This document shows positions 44,111 through 52,576 of a DNA stretch of 64,000 nucleotides, piece after piece. The DNA lies in assembly GCA_018676675.1 (NCBI GenBank), contig JABHEG010000003.1, positions 26,951 to 90,950 of the forward strand, read 5' to 3'. Made by a program: the position numbers and the translations under genes. The stretch comes from Lentisphaerota bacterium (lineage in GTDB: Bacteria; Verrucomicrobiota; Lentisphaeria; Oligosphaerales; JABHEG01). The notes under the pieces are model-generated. The model saw only the letters and a list, made by a program, of their open reading frames with translations, was not told the origin of the DNA and made no database searches. Within the stretch, counting starts at the first letter, position 1, and every line of letters starts with the position of its first letter.

Positions 44111-45292
44111 ATGAACAAGAAGACCGTCCGTAGCGGGATTGTGGGGTGCGGTTTCTCGGGAGCGTTTCATTACGAGGCGATCCAGAGAGTGTACGGCACA
44201 AATGTGGAATTTGCCGGTGTCTACGATGCGTCACCGGAGCACCGGGATGCATATGCATCGGAGCGCGGGACCCGGGCGTATGACAGCCTGGATGCCCTCC
44301 TCAAGGACGTTGACTTGGTGCACATCTGCGTCACCGCCACGGCCCACGAAGCGGTTGCCGTCGAAGCACTGAAGGCGAACACGTTTGCCATCGTCGAGAA
44401 ACCCCTCACCGGCTACTTCGGCGACGGAAGCGAGGACTTCAACGGGGATACCTGTCCGAAGGAGACAGCTCACTCCGAGGCACTCGCCAGCGTGGAGCGC
44501 ATGCTCGCGGCTGAGGCCGAGAGTCAGGCCCGGATTCTGTATGCTGAGAACTGGGTCTACGCACCATCGGTTCAGAAAGAACGTGAGATCATCGAGAAGA
44601 CAGGATCGCAGATTCTCTGGATGCACGGTGAAGAGGCGCATTCGGGGTCACATGCTCACACCTATGCTCACTGGAAGTACTCAGGCGGCGGGGTGATGAT
44701 CGGGAAGGGGTGCCATCCTCTGACCGCGGCTCTCTACCTCAAGCGGGTTGAGGGGCGTGCCCGGGATGGAGCACCCATCAGGCCAAAAGGGGTCACCGCT
44801 CGGGCCCACGCGATCACGCGACTGCCCAATTTCCGCGATGAAGGGCACTTGCGCAGCAATTACCACGACATTGACGATTTCTCCATGATGCATGTGGTGT
44901 TCGAGGATGACACGGTGGCCACGGTGTTCGCGTCCGATATCGTGATGGGCGGAATCCATAACTGGCTGGAGGTGACGGCCAACAACCACCGGACGATGTG
45001 CAACATCAACCCGAATTCGGCCATGCAGACATACAATCCGGTGGACGCGAATTTCGAGGATATCTATGTGGTGGAGAAGACCGGCACGAAGCAAGGCTGG
45101 TCGAGTCCGTCTCCGGATGAAGACTGGTTTACTGGATATCCGCAGGAGATCGAGGCATTTTACCGAGCGGTCGCGTATGGCGAACCGATAGAGAGCGATA
45201 GCGGACTGGCGGCTGACTGCATCTCGACCACCTACAGTGCCTATGTGTCCGCTGAGCGTAACGGGGCGCAAGTGCCCGTGACATGGCTGTGA
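44111..45292 (+). CDS. Gfo/Idh/MocA family oxidoreductase
   Basis: A 393-residue cytoplasmic member without signal peptide. RSGIVGCGFSGAFHYEA (7-23) is the nucleotide-binding loop, and IVEKPLTGYFGDGSEDF (about 95-111) is the Glu-Lys-Pro motif, with an insertion typical of a planctomycete-type branch. HWKYSGGGVMIGKGCHPLTAALYLKR (in two pieces around 190-215) forms the catalytic region with a conserved His. It probably processes an intermediate imported by the downstream transporter. The stop codon lies 17 bases before the transporter's preferred start. Confidence 0.87.
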   Translation: MNKKTVRSGIVGCGFSGAFHYEAIQRVYGTNVEFAGVYDASPEHRDAYASERGTRAYDSLDALLKDVDLVHICVTATAHEAVAVEALKANTFAIVEKPLTGYFGDGSEDFNGDTCPKETAHSEALASVERMLAAEAESQARILYAENWVYAPSVQKEREIIEKTGSQILWMHGEEAHSGSHAHTYAHWKYSGGGVMIGKGCHPLTAALYLKRVEGRARDGAPIRPKGVTARAHAITRLPNFRDEGHLRSNYHDIDDFSMMHVVFEDDTVATVFASDIVMGGIHNWLEVTANNHRTMCNINPNSAMQTYNPVDANFEDIYVVEKTGTKQGWSSPSPDEDWFTGYPQEIEAFYRAVAYGEPIESDSGLAADCISTTYSAYVSAERNGAQVPVTWL

Positions 45293-45309
45293 GCAAGGAG
45301 AGCAACTCA

Positions 45310-47052
45310 ATGGCGAGTGAAAATGGCAATGCCACAGGTGCTGAGTCCACTGAAGTTCATGCAAACCGTCAGCTGATCCAGGAGGCCCGTGGCAGGGGGC
45401 CCGGCGCGCTGTTTGGTGCTTTCTTGAAGCTGTCCGGGCCCGGCTGGCTGCAGAGCGCGATTACGTTGGGCGGCGGCTCGTTGGCCAGCAGCCTCTATCT
45501 TGGCGTTCTCGCGGGTACGGCGCTGCTCTGGCTGCAGCCGCTGGCCATGATCATCGGCGTGATCATGCTCAGCGCGATCAGCTACGTGGTTCTCTCGACC
45601 GGCCAACGTCCGTTCCGGGCAATCAACGAGCACGTGAGCCCCGTCTTGGGATGGGGCTGGCTGATTGCGACGATGATGGCGAACATCGTTTGGTCATTAC
45701 CCCAGTTCAGCCTGGCTACCGCGGCTGTCCGCCAGAATCTCATGCCCGGTGTGTTTGGCTCGATGGGGGATACGTCCGGCAAGGTGATTGTCGGGCTGGC
45801 CATCGCGATCCTGTGCACGATTGTCGTGGTGCTCTATGACCGTGGGCAGCGTGGGGCCAAGGTATGTGACATCATTCTCAAGGTCATGGTTGCGGTCATC
45901 ATCGTGTCGTTTTTCGGCGTCGTGATCAAGCTGACCGCAGCCGGTGATGGGATCAAGTGGGGGAGTGTCTTTGCCGGGCTGATTCCCAACTTCTCATTGC
46001 TCAGTTCTCCCCCCAAGACGCTTCAGGCGGAGATTGCGAACGTCGCAACGGCCTATCAGCCGTTCTGGAACAAGATCGTTGTGTCTCAGCAGCGCGGTGT
46101 GATGATCGCTGCTGCTGCCACTGCGGTGGGCATTAACATGACGTTCCTGCTGCCCTACTCGATGCTGCGTCGAGGCTGGGACAGCGAGTTCCGAGGCATG
46201 GCGATTTTTGACTTGGCTACCGGTCTGTTTATCCCGTTCATCCTGGTCACGGGCTGTGTGGTGATTGTGGCTGCAACTCAGTTCCACGCGATTCCGGCTG
46301 CCGGTTTCCTCGGTGAGAAGGATGCCAACGGAATGTTGGTTCAGCCGGAGAAGAAGCTGGTCGGCAAGTACATGGGGCTGGCCAAGAAACGGGTGGCGGC
46401 TGAGATCGGCAAGGAGGCGTTTGCTGCACTTTCGGCTGACGCACAAAAGGCGACGGTTGCCGCTCTGCCCGAGGCTGATCGGCGTCTCGCGGCCATGTTG
46501 GTGAAGCGCGACGCGTTTGGCCTGGCCAACTCCCTCGCTCCGCTTACGGGGAAGGTCTACGCCCACTATGTGTTCGGCATCGGTGTGGTTGGGATGGCCG
46601 TTTCCTCGATCATCATCCTGATGCTGATCAATGGCTTTGTGATCTGTGAGATACTTGATAAACCAGCGCATGGGAAGCCGTATCTGATCGGCTGTCTCAT
46701 GCCGCTGGCAGGGATTCTCGGGCCCTTCATCTGGCGTGGAAGAACGCAGTTTTGGCTGGCTGTCCCGACCTCCAATATCGCTTTCGTGCTGCTCCCGATC
46801 GCTTACCTCTCCTTTGCATTCCTGCTCAACAGCAAGAAGCTGCTTGGAGACGCAATGCCCACGGGCAAGGCGCGACTGATCTGGAACCTGCTGGTCTTCC
46901 CCTCAGCCGGGTTGGCTGCCGTGGGCAGCGTGTGGAAGTTGTGGACCGGCCTCGGCTGGTTGGGGATCGGCATTCTGGCGGTCGTGCTCGTGCTCTGCGC
47001 CGTCGTCCACACCAAACGTGGCAGCAAGGCCCCCGCGGCCGAGACGGCGTAG
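45310..47052 (+). CDS. Nramp-family (APC superfamily) transporter lacking canonical metal-binding motifs
   Basis: A 580-residue integral membrane protein. ATG 45310 is preferred (AAGGAG nine bases upstream) over ATG 45283, which overlaps the previous gene. About eleven membrane segments follow the Nramp order. The first reads GPGWLQSAITLGGGSLASSLYLG, where Nramp metal transporters have Asp-Pro-Gly-Asn. The sixth reads INMTFLLPYSMLRRGWD, where they have Met-Pro-His. A charged loop of about 85 residues (about 340-425) separates later helices. The residues that bind Mn/Fe are thus missing. Being last in a sugar-oxidoreductase operon, it may carry an organic compound or another ion. That is an inference. 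Confidence 0.75.
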   Translation: MASENGNATGAESTEVHANRQLIQEARGRGPGALFGAFLKLSGPGWLQSAITLGGGSLASSLYLGVLAGTALLWLQPLAMIIGVIMLSAISYVVLSTGQRPFRAINEHVSPVLGWGWLIATMMANIVWSLPQFSLATAAVRQNLMPGVFGSMGDTSGKVIVGLAIAILCTIVVVLYDRGQRGAKVCDIILKVMVAVIIVSFFGVVIKLTAAGDGIKWGSVFAGLIPNFSLLSSPPKTLQAEIANVATAYQPFWNKIVVSQQRGVMIAAAATAVGINMTFLLPYSMLRRGWDSEFRGMAIFDLATGLFIPFILVTGCVVIVAATQFHAIPAAGFLGEKDANGMLVQPEKKLVGKYMGLAKKRVAAEIGKEAFAALSADAQKATVAALPEADRRLAAMLVKRDAFGLANSLAPLTGKVYAHYVFGIGVVGMAVSSIIILMLINGFVICEILDKPAHGKPYLIGCLMPLAGILGPFIWRGRTQFWLAVPTSNIAFVLLPIAYLSFAFLLNSKKLLGDAMPTGKARLIWNLLVFPSAGLAAVGSVWKLWTGLGWLGIGILAVVLVLCAVVHTKRGSKAPAAETA

Positions 47053-47089
47053 AGAACCGGCTGGGCCCAATGCTGTTGACCTAAGGCAC

Positions 47090-47109
47090 GGTCGTCGGGG
47101 ACGCCGACC
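47090..47109. terminator. Hairpin between convergent operons
   Basis: A 5-bp GC stem GGTCG (47090-47094) / CGACC (47105-47109), with an inner GGGGAC loop, lies in the 151-base gap between the transporter gene and the minus-strand ThiF gene. It may end one or both transcripts. No T-run is present. Confidence 0.25.
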
Positions 47110-47203
47110 CTTCAGGAGCGTTTTCGAGGGCGAGACGTGCTGGCGGGCCGATGTCCTCAGCGGCCGTCTTCTCCGTGAGAAAGCCAGCTCAACAGTGCTG
47201 AGG

Positions 47204-48019
47204 CTACTCTTCTGCGGCGGGATCTTCTCCGAGGATCAGTCTGAGGACGGCATTTGCCTGGTGACTGGCTGCGATCCCCACCCGAGGGGCCATGAGTCCC
47301 ATCCCCGGCTCTGCCTGCGTGTCCTCATCTCCGACCAGGTAGAGATTCTTCAGGATTCGTCGTGTTCGGATCGTGTTACTCGGACCGGATCCGGCCAGAC
47401 CCGATGCGGCTACGACCGGCGTTCCCGGATGTGCCTTTGGGAAGGCCCGCAGGAGCATTGCTTTGGCATCCGTGCTGTCAAATGCCTCCACCATCACGTC
47501 CACTCCTGAGAAGACACCGCCGATGTTGTCGTCATCCAGGCGGAGGACATGAGTTTCGAGGCTGACGTACGGATTGATCTGCTCGAGATTGGCCCGCAGG
47601 GCATCGGCCTTGTAGAGACCGAGCTGATCGATGTTGTACTGCTGCCGGTTTAGGTTGGTCGGTTCGATGACATCGAAATCCGCCAGGACGAGTTTGCCAA
47701 TGCCGGTCCGGACCAGCGCAACGGCGATTGTCGAGCCGAGGCCCCCCAGCCCGGCGATACCGACGGTGGCTGCTTTCACGGCTTGATGGACGCCCGGCGT
47801 GTGACGGGCCACCAGAAGTGCCTCCAACTCCTTCTCCGAGGGGACCTCGCCCCGCTGAATCAGGTTCACGGAGTCGCCTTCCTGAAGAGGGCGGTCGGTT
47901 CCGACAACCGCGCCGTTCAGAACCACAATGTCCGCTGTCGGTTTTCGCGAGTTCTTCAGGCCGAAGAGTGTCGTGTTGTCCGGGATGGTGGTTGGCTGTT
48001 CACTGAGGGTGATATTCAC
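47204..48019 (-). CDS. ThiS-ThiF fusion: sulfur-carrier domain with E1-like adenylyltransferase
   Basis: A 271-residue protein starting at GTG 48019 (GGGAGAAGG upstream), overlapping the preceding TGA as GTGA. Residues about 1-60 form a beta-grasp ThiS-like domain (ADIVVLNGAVVGTDRPLQEGD) without a C-terminal Gly-Gly. Then follow SEKELEALLVARHTPGVH and the ThiF-type domain: VGIAGLGGLGSTIAVALVRTG (nucleotide loop), VEPTNLNRQQY and a conserved Asp in VMVEAFDSTDAK. Such ThiF proteins activate a sulfur-carrier C-terminus with ATP. Position at the end of the oxyanion-transport operon suggests a role in sulfur transfer for a cofactor, rather than thiamine alone, since no other thi gene is present. 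Confidence 0.8.
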   Translation of the reverse strand: MNITLSEQPTTIPDNTTLFGLKNSRKPTADIVVLNGAVVGTDRPLQEGDSVNLIQRGEVPSEKELEALLVARHTPGVHQAVKAATVGIAGLGGLGSTIAVALVRTGIGKLVLADFDVIEPTNLNRQQYNIDQLGLYKADALRANLEQINPYVSLETHVLRLDDDNIGGVFSGVDVMVEAFDSTDAKAMLLRAFPKAHPGTPVVAASGLAGSGPSNTIRTRRILKNLYLVGDEDTQAEPGMGLMAPRVGIAASHQANAVLRLILGEDPAAEE

Positions 48020-48465
48020 GATCCTTCTCCCTGGTCTGCGGACATCGCACTGGCGGTCGCTTGAGTCTGGGCGGCTTGGGCCGTCTTCTTCCGGGCTGTG
48101 GGCTTGGGCCACAGGATCCGTGCTGCCACAATGATCAGGAAGACGGCGAACGCTTTCTTGAGAACTTTGGCTGGTAGGACACCGGCCAGGTGACTGCCTG
48201 CGAATGCAGCCAGGACAGCGCCGGCCATGATCACGGCCGCAATGCGCAGATCAACCTTGATATCCGGGTTGGCCACATAGCGTGTCGCGCCGACCAAGGC
48301 CATGGGGACCATGACGGCAAGTGAGATGCCTTGAGCCGACTTCTGGGGCACCTCGAAGAGGAGTACCAAGGCGGGAATCAGCACGAGGCCGCTACCCACT
48401 CCCAGGCATCCGCTCACTATGCCGGCCACAACACCGAGAATCGCAAACCCAATCCAGTGTTCCAT
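48016..48465 (-). CDS. Half-length TauE/SafE (TSUP) family membrane protein
   Basis: A 149-residue protein from ATG 48465 (AGGAAACG upstream). A TTG at 48522 overlapping the ABC gene's TGA is a weaker alternative. About four membrane helices carry one TSUP repeat: ILGVVAGIVSGCLGVGSGLVLIPALVLLFE near the N-terminus and SAQGISLAVMVPMALVGA. Full TSUP proteins (about 250 residues) contain two such repeats, so this one must dimerise. The family exports sulfite, sulfonates or organosulfur compounds. Translational coupling to the ThiS-ThiF gene hints at a sulfur species. Confidence 0.78.
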   Translation of the reverse strand: MEHWIGFAILGVVAGIVSGCLGVGSGLVLIPALVLLFEVPQKSAQGISLAVMVPMALVGATRYVANPDIKVDLRIAAVIMAGAVLAAFAGSHLAGVLPAKVLKKAFAVFLIIVAARILWPKPTARKKTAQAAQTQATASAMSADQGEGS

Positions 48466-48518
48466 CGTTTCCTGTTCCTTCATTCTGTGTAAGCCGGAGC
48501 ATGCCAGGGCAGGCGTGT

Positions 48519-49583
48519 TCAATCTCCGGATGTTACTCGGACGGCCGTGGCCTTGAACGAGGCAAAAACCGCGCCTCCCTCTCTGAGGTCAAGTGCGGTG
48601 TAGGCTTCGGGAGTCAGCTCGGCGACCAGAGGCAGGTCGGAATCCACCCGGACGCGCAGCCGCTCTCCCACCTGGGTGACGTCACCCACGGTGCCACGGA
48701 AGACGTTCCGGGCCGACGTATGCGGTTCATCGACACTCAGCATGACGTCGCATGGGAAAAGGGACGCGCAGATGCCTCCCACGATGTCTGTCGCGATGTG
48801 CACCCGGGCTTTGCCTACCTCGACGATGTGTCCGCGCTCCACGTTTGGGCTCGCATGTCCTTCGAAATAGTTGACCCCCGTGAGCTCGGCCACGAACCGG
48901 GAGCGCGGAGCCATGGTCAACTCACGGTGTGTTCCCATCTGCTCTACCTGGCCGTGTGACATGACCAGAATCCGTCCTCCGAAGGCCAGCGCGTCGGCGT
49001 AGTCGTGGGTCACGATGATCGTGCTGACCCCCACCTGGGCCAACAGCTTCCTCAGCTCCATTCTGAGGTGCTGGCGAGTGCTTACGTCCAGAGCTCCCAG
49101 GGGTTCGTCGAGAAGCAGGGCCTGGGAGTCGACAGCCAGGGCTCGGGCCAGCGCCACGCGTTGCTGCTCTCCACCGGAGAGTTGCTCCGGACGACACCTG
49201 GCAAGCGGGGTGAGTTTGAGCAGGTTGAGGAACCGTTCGACCCGCTCTGTCACCGAGCTTCTACTGTGTCTCTGGGCTCTGAGTCCGTAGGCAACGTTAT
49301 CGAAAACGGATAGGTGCGGGAACAAGGCATAGTCCTGGAAGACATACCCGATTCTGCGTTTCTCTGCCGGGGTGTCGATCCGTGCTTCGGGATCGAACAC
49401 AGGACGTTCGCCCAACTGAATCCTGCCGCCATCCGGAGCCACCAGGCCGGCAATGCAGTTGAGCAGCGTAGTTTTCCCACACCCGCTTGGACCGACCACT
49501 GTCAAGGTCTCTGCATCGGCCACCTCGATGCTGAGGTCCAGCTCGAAGTGGCGCAGGTGTTTCTTGATGTCAATACTGATCAT
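48519..49583 (-). CDS. Molybdate/tungstate-type ABC transporter ATP-binding protein (set 2)
   Basis: A 354-residue ATPase. Walker A is GPSGCGKTT (about 31-39), the Q-loop lies in GYVFQDYALFPHL, the signature is LSGGEQQRVALARALA and Walker B is LLLDEPLGALD. The C-terminal roughly 130 residues form a TOBE-like regulatory region (NVFRGTVGDVTQVGERLRVRV), as in ModC/CysA-class oxyanion importers. It pairs with the permease gene six bases upstream and the lipoprotein binding protein before that. Order in the operon makes it part of the second importer. Whether the anion is molybdate, tungstate or sulfate cannot be settled from sequence alone. Confidence 0.9.
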   Translation of the reverse strand: MISIDIKKHLRHFELDLSIEVADAETLTVVGPSGCGKTTLLNCIAGLVAPDGGRIQLGERPVFDPEARIDTPAEKRRIGYVFQDYALFPHLSVFDNVAYGLRAQRHSRSSVTERVERFLNLLKLTPLARCRPEQLSGGEQQRVALARALAVDSQALLLDEPLGALDVSTRQHLRMELRKLLAQVGVSTIIVTHDYADALAFGGRILVMSHGQVEQMGTHRELTMAPRSRFVAELTGVNYFEGHASPNVERGHIVEVGKARVHIATDIVGGICASLFPCDVMLSVDEPHTSARNVFRGTVGDVTQVGERLRVRVDSDLPLVAELTPEAYTALDLREGGAVFASFKATAVRVTSGD

Positions 49584-49589
49584 CTTGAG

Positions 49590-50483
49590 TTAGCCGTGCA
49601 GGGTCAGGTCTGTGCCCTTCTCCGGGCTGGATTGGAGGAGCAGTCTCACGATCACGAAAACACTCAGGCACATCGCCAGCATCATCGCGGAGAGCACGAA
49701 GCCGGCATGGAGATCCTGCTGCATCGTGGTCAGTACGGCCAAGGGCATGGTCTGTGTTCGTCCGGGGAAATTGCCGGCGAACATGATGGTGGCGCCGAAC
49801 TCGCCCACGGCTCTCGCCCAGGTCAGCGCCAGTCCGGCGAGGAGACCGTTGCGGCAGACCGGCAGGAGCACGGTGAACAGCGTCCGTATGGGCCCCGCCC
49901 CAAGCGTGCGTGACGCGAGCAGGAGGTTGGTCGGTACCATTTGGAAGGCGCTGATTGCCGCCTTGACGTAATAGGGAGACGCGACCATGAACTGGGCCAT
50001 GATGACCGCCCCCTGAGTGAACGACAGGTCAAACCCCAGAAGAGACAGGTGTTTCCCCAGGTATCCGTTGCGCCCGAAAGCGAGCAGCAGAGCAACACCG
50101 GCGACGACCGGCGGCAGCGTCAGGGGGAGCTCGATGAGGACCTCCAAAACCCGCTTCCCCCGGAATTCGTTCATGGCGATGGTATATGCGACAGGGGTGC
50201 CGATGATGAAGACCAAAGCGGTGGTGGTGAGGCTGGTTGCCAGACTCAGGAACATGGCTTGACGGACGATTTGGCAGCACTGGGCTACCTTTAGCATGCG
50301 CAGTGGTGCACGCACACACACAGCGACGAGAGGGAGGACCTCAAAGGCCACGAAAAGTCCTGCCAGGAGGAGTCCCAGCAGGTACATTCCCGAACGCGGG
50401 CGCTTGTAGCGGCTCTTCGTGCGTTCGGATACCCCAGACGGAGTCGGAGGGGCATCACTGCTGTGCTGTGGTGGCGTAGCCAT
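49590..50483 (-). CDS. ModB-type ABC transporter permease (set 2)
   Basis: A 297-residue inner-membrane permease. ATG 50483 (AAGGTG upstream) overlaps the end of the binding-protein gene by 29 bases; a longer open frame upstream is an overlap artefact. After a cytoplasmic N-terminus with many Arg/Lys come about six helices, with the EAA-type coupling loop ASRTLGAGPIRTLFTVLLPVCRNG (in two parts near residues 195-218). IELPLTLPPVVAGVALLLAFG and ALTWARAVGEFGATIMFAGN are hallmarks of molybdate/tungstate permeases. It forms the membrane channel for the ATPase immediately downstream. Confidence 0.88.
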   Translation of the reverse strand: MATPPQHSSDAPPTPSGVSERTKSRYKRPRSGMYLLGLLLAGLFVAFEVLPLVAVCVRAPLRMLKVAQCCQIVRQAMFLSLATSLTTTALVFIIGTPVAYTIAMNEFRGKRVLEVLIELPLTLPPVVAGVALLLAFGRNGYLGKHLSLLGFDLSFTQGAVIMAQFMVASPYYVKAAISAFQMVPTNLLLASRTLGAGPIRTLFTVLLPVCRNGLLAGLALTWARAVGEFGATIMFAGNFPGRTQTMPLAVLTTMQQDLHAGFVLSAMMLAMCLSVFVIVRLLLQSSPEKGTDLTLHG

Positions 50484-51372
50484 ATTTGGCGAACACCTTG
50501 AGTCCGTCCGGGCCGGCAATAAAGGCGACAAACTCTTGGGCTCGTTCTTTCTGTTTGGAGTGAGTGACCACGGCTGCGGGGATGTTGACTTGTTCGGCCC
50601 TTGGGATCGGGACCACGTCCATATGCTTGGGGGACTGGAAGTGGAACACATCGTAGCCCACGGCGGCATCGACTTCGCCCAGCCTGATCAGGTTGGCGAT
50701 TTGCTGGCAGTCGGACGCGTAGGTGACGATATTGCGCCGGACGAGCGGGTACACTCCCTCTCGCTCCAGGGCTTGTTTGGCGATGCTCCCCAGGCAGACC
50801 GATCCAGGGTCCCCCATGGTCACTCGCAGGCCGTCACGACTCAAGGCTCGAAGACCGTCTATGCGCTGAGGGTTCCCTTTCGCCACGCAGATCACGGGGG
50901 TTAGGTAGCAGATGACACGTCGTGACCGGGGGACGGTCTGGCCGTCTTGGTCAGCGATGTCCATGTAGTCGTTGGAGCCGGGTATGTAGACGTCGCCAAA
51001 GCTCTCGATCCGTATCTGGTTGAGTACGGCACCCGAGCCACCAAAGCTGCAGTCAACCCGGATGCCGGTTTTCTGCTCGAACAGGTGTGCGACCTCAGAC
51101 GTTGCCGGCTGGCTCGCAGCACCGGCGAATACCACCAGATGATCGCTCTGTCCGGAAGCCGTGAGGCCCAGGGGGGAGGCCGTTGCCGGCTGGGCCCCGG
51201 GCGTACTTCCTTCCTGCATGTGGGGCGATCCCCATTGCTCGCATCCCACCAGAAGAACGGCCGACAGAAACGCCAGGGCGAGGAGACACACTCCCAGCGT
51301 CCCGGGTACGTTCCGGTACCCGCCGCTGTCCCTTCTCAGCTCTTCTGTCTCGGCCGACACACGATTCAGCAT
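50455..51372 (-). CDS. Molybdate/tungstate-type substrate-binding lipoprotein (set 2)
   Basis: A 305-residue exported protein from ATG 51372 (GGAGG eight bases upstream). A hydrophobic stretch ends in SAVLLVGC, a lipobox. The mature part is a type II periplasmic binding protein of ModA-like type: LVVFAGAASQPATSEVAHLFEQK, CSFGGSGAVLNQIRIESFGD and VYIPGSNDYMDIA are the anion-binding and hinge regions. GEVDAAVGYDVF is the closing segment. Ligand Ser/Gly positions in GGSGAV are consistent with oxyanion binding. It feeds the permease encoded just downstream. Confidence 0.85.
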   Translation of the reverse strand: MLNRVSAETEELRRDSGGYRNVPGTLGVCLLALAFLSAVLLVGCEQWGSPHMQEGSTPGAQPATASPLGLTASGQSDHLVVFAGAASQPATSEVAHLFEQKTGIRVDCSFGGSGAVLNQIRIESFGDVYIPGSNDYMDIADQDGQTVPRSRRVICYLTPVICVAKGNPQRIDGLRALSRDGLRVTMGDPGSVCLGSIAKQALEREGVYPLVRRNIVTYASDCQQIANLIRLGEVDAAVGYDVFHFQSPKHMDVVPIPRAEQVNIPAAVVTHSKQKERAQEFVAFIAGPDGLKVFAKYGYATTAQQ

Positions 51373-51430
51373 GGGGCCATCCTCCAGTTGGTGTTTCCGG
51401 TCGCCTTCGCTCGGCATCGTCTACACGCGG

Positions 51431-52201
51431 TCAGTCCTGTGCAGGGGACTCCAGGTGACCGCATACGGGGCAATCGGGGCGGCGCAGGACTTTCATTTTT
51501 CGGAATTCGACGTCCCGCAAGTCAGCCACAAGCATCTGCCCTACCAGCGTTTGGCCGAAACCCGCCAGGGTTTTTATTGCTTCCATGGCAGCGACACAAG
51601 CGATCGTTCCCGAAACGGCGCCAAACACGGGGAACTCCCGTTTCCATGCGGGAGGCGGTTCCGGGAAGAGACAGGCGAGGCAGGGGCTCAGACCGGGGAC
51701 GATCGTGGTGAGGCTGGCGTCCGTGTCGTACATTGCGGCTTCCACCATCACCTTCCCCTGCCTGACCACTTCGCGGTTCATGAGGAAGCGTTCTTCGAAC
51801 AGCGGGGCCGCATCCACAACCAGGTCCGCTCTTCCGACCAGTTCAGCCACGTTGTCTTCGCTGATATTGGAGTTTATGCCTTCGACCTCGATGTAGGGGT
51901 TGAGGTCGCGCAGGCGCCGTTCCGCGGACTCTGAGCGGGGTCTTCCCAGCCAGTCGTTGGTCATCAGCAGTTGCCGGTTCAGGTCGCTCGGCTTGACGTT
52001 CCCTCCATGGGCGATGATCAGGTGACCAACGCCTGCCGCCGCCAGTTCGTAGGCAACCGGGCTACCCAACCCGCCACAGCGGGACACAAGAACGGTCGCG
52101 CCCTTCAGCTTGGCCTGCCCCTCTTCGCCAAATCCGGGGGTCCACACCTGCCATTCATACCGAGCTCTATCTATATCAGTGAGGGCTGTCTGCTGTACCA
52201 T
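51431..52201 (-). CDS. MoeB/HesA/ThiF-family E1-like adenylyltransferase
   Basis: A 256-residue enzyme with the E1 core: nucleotide loop VLVSRCGGLGSPVAYELAAAG (38-58), in which the usual first Gly residues are replaced by Ser-Arg-Cys, then KPSDLNRQLLM (70-80) and the Mg-binding Asp near DLVVDAAP (127-133). Two Cys pairs (CLAC 174-177 and CPVC 244-247) form the structural Zn site seen in MoeB. It would adenylate the Gly-Gly tail of the MoaD/ThiS-like protein encoded 73 bases upstream, enabling thiocarboxylate formation for molybdopterin-type or tungstopterin cofactor. The modified loop resembles E1 proteins found with aldehyde ferredoxin oxidoreductases. Confidence 0.82.
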   Translation of the reverse strand: MVQQTALTDIDRARYEWQVWTPGFGEEGQAKLKGATVLVSRCGGLGSPVAYELAAAGVGHLIIAHGGNVKPSDLNRQLLMTNDWLGRPRSESAERRLRDLNPYIEVEGINSNISEDNVAELVGRADLVVDAAPLFEERFLMNREVVRQGKVMVEAAMYDTDASLTTIVPGLSPCLACLFPEPPPAWKREFPVFGAVSGTIACVAAMEAIKTLAGFGQTLVGQMLVADLRDVEFRKMKVLRRPDCPVCGHLESPAQD

Positions 52202-52274
52202 TGAGCTGTTTTCCTAAGTGTCTATGCTACCTGCCTCGGGGTTGGTTCCGTGCGCTGCGCATTCATTCCGGAAA

Positions 52275-52553
52275 TCATCCTCCCGCCAGAGGGGCGAGGA
52301 TGGTCACTCTGTCCCCATCGGCGAGCTCCCGGAGGACCTCCCACTCGATCTGATCATCACCGATAAAGACCAGCGTGCTCTTGCGCAGACTTGCGTTTGC
52401 GTCGAGCAACACGTCTCGGAACGGCTGGTCGTGGTCATCTGCCAGTTTGGTCACCAGTGCCTGGACCGGAGCCCCGTCAGGCAAGGTGACGGTTTCTGAG
52501 TTGATGCCGGCTACCTTCTTCATCTGGGCGACGTACTCGACGTTGATCTTCAT
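52275..52553 (-). CDS. MoaD/ThiS-family ubiquitin-like sulfur carrier
   Basis: A 92-residue beta-grasp protein. ATG 52553 has GAGG eight bases upstream. MKINVEYVAQMKKVAG at the start, TLPDGAPVQALVTKLADD in the middle and GDRVTILAPLAGG at the end match MoaD-like carriers. The exact C-terminal Gly-Gly is what an E1 enzyme adenylates and a sulfurtransferase converts to thiocarboxylate. It lies between the first ABC importer and its probable E1 partner. Its likely role is to bring sulfur to the pterin dithiolene that binds Mo or W. Confidence 0.85.
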   Translation of the reverse strand: MKINVEYVAQMKKVAGINSETVTLPDGAPVQALVTKLADDHDQPFRDVLLDANASLRKSTLVFIGDDQIEWEVLRELADGDRVTILAPLAGG

Positions 52554-52576
52554 GTTTCTCGAGCCTCCGTGTCTCT

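Noticed and set aside
47204..48019. Thiamine biosynthesis locus
   Set aside because: Only ThiS/ThiF-type domains are present. No thiG, thiC, thiE or thiH is near, and the context is oxyanion transport.
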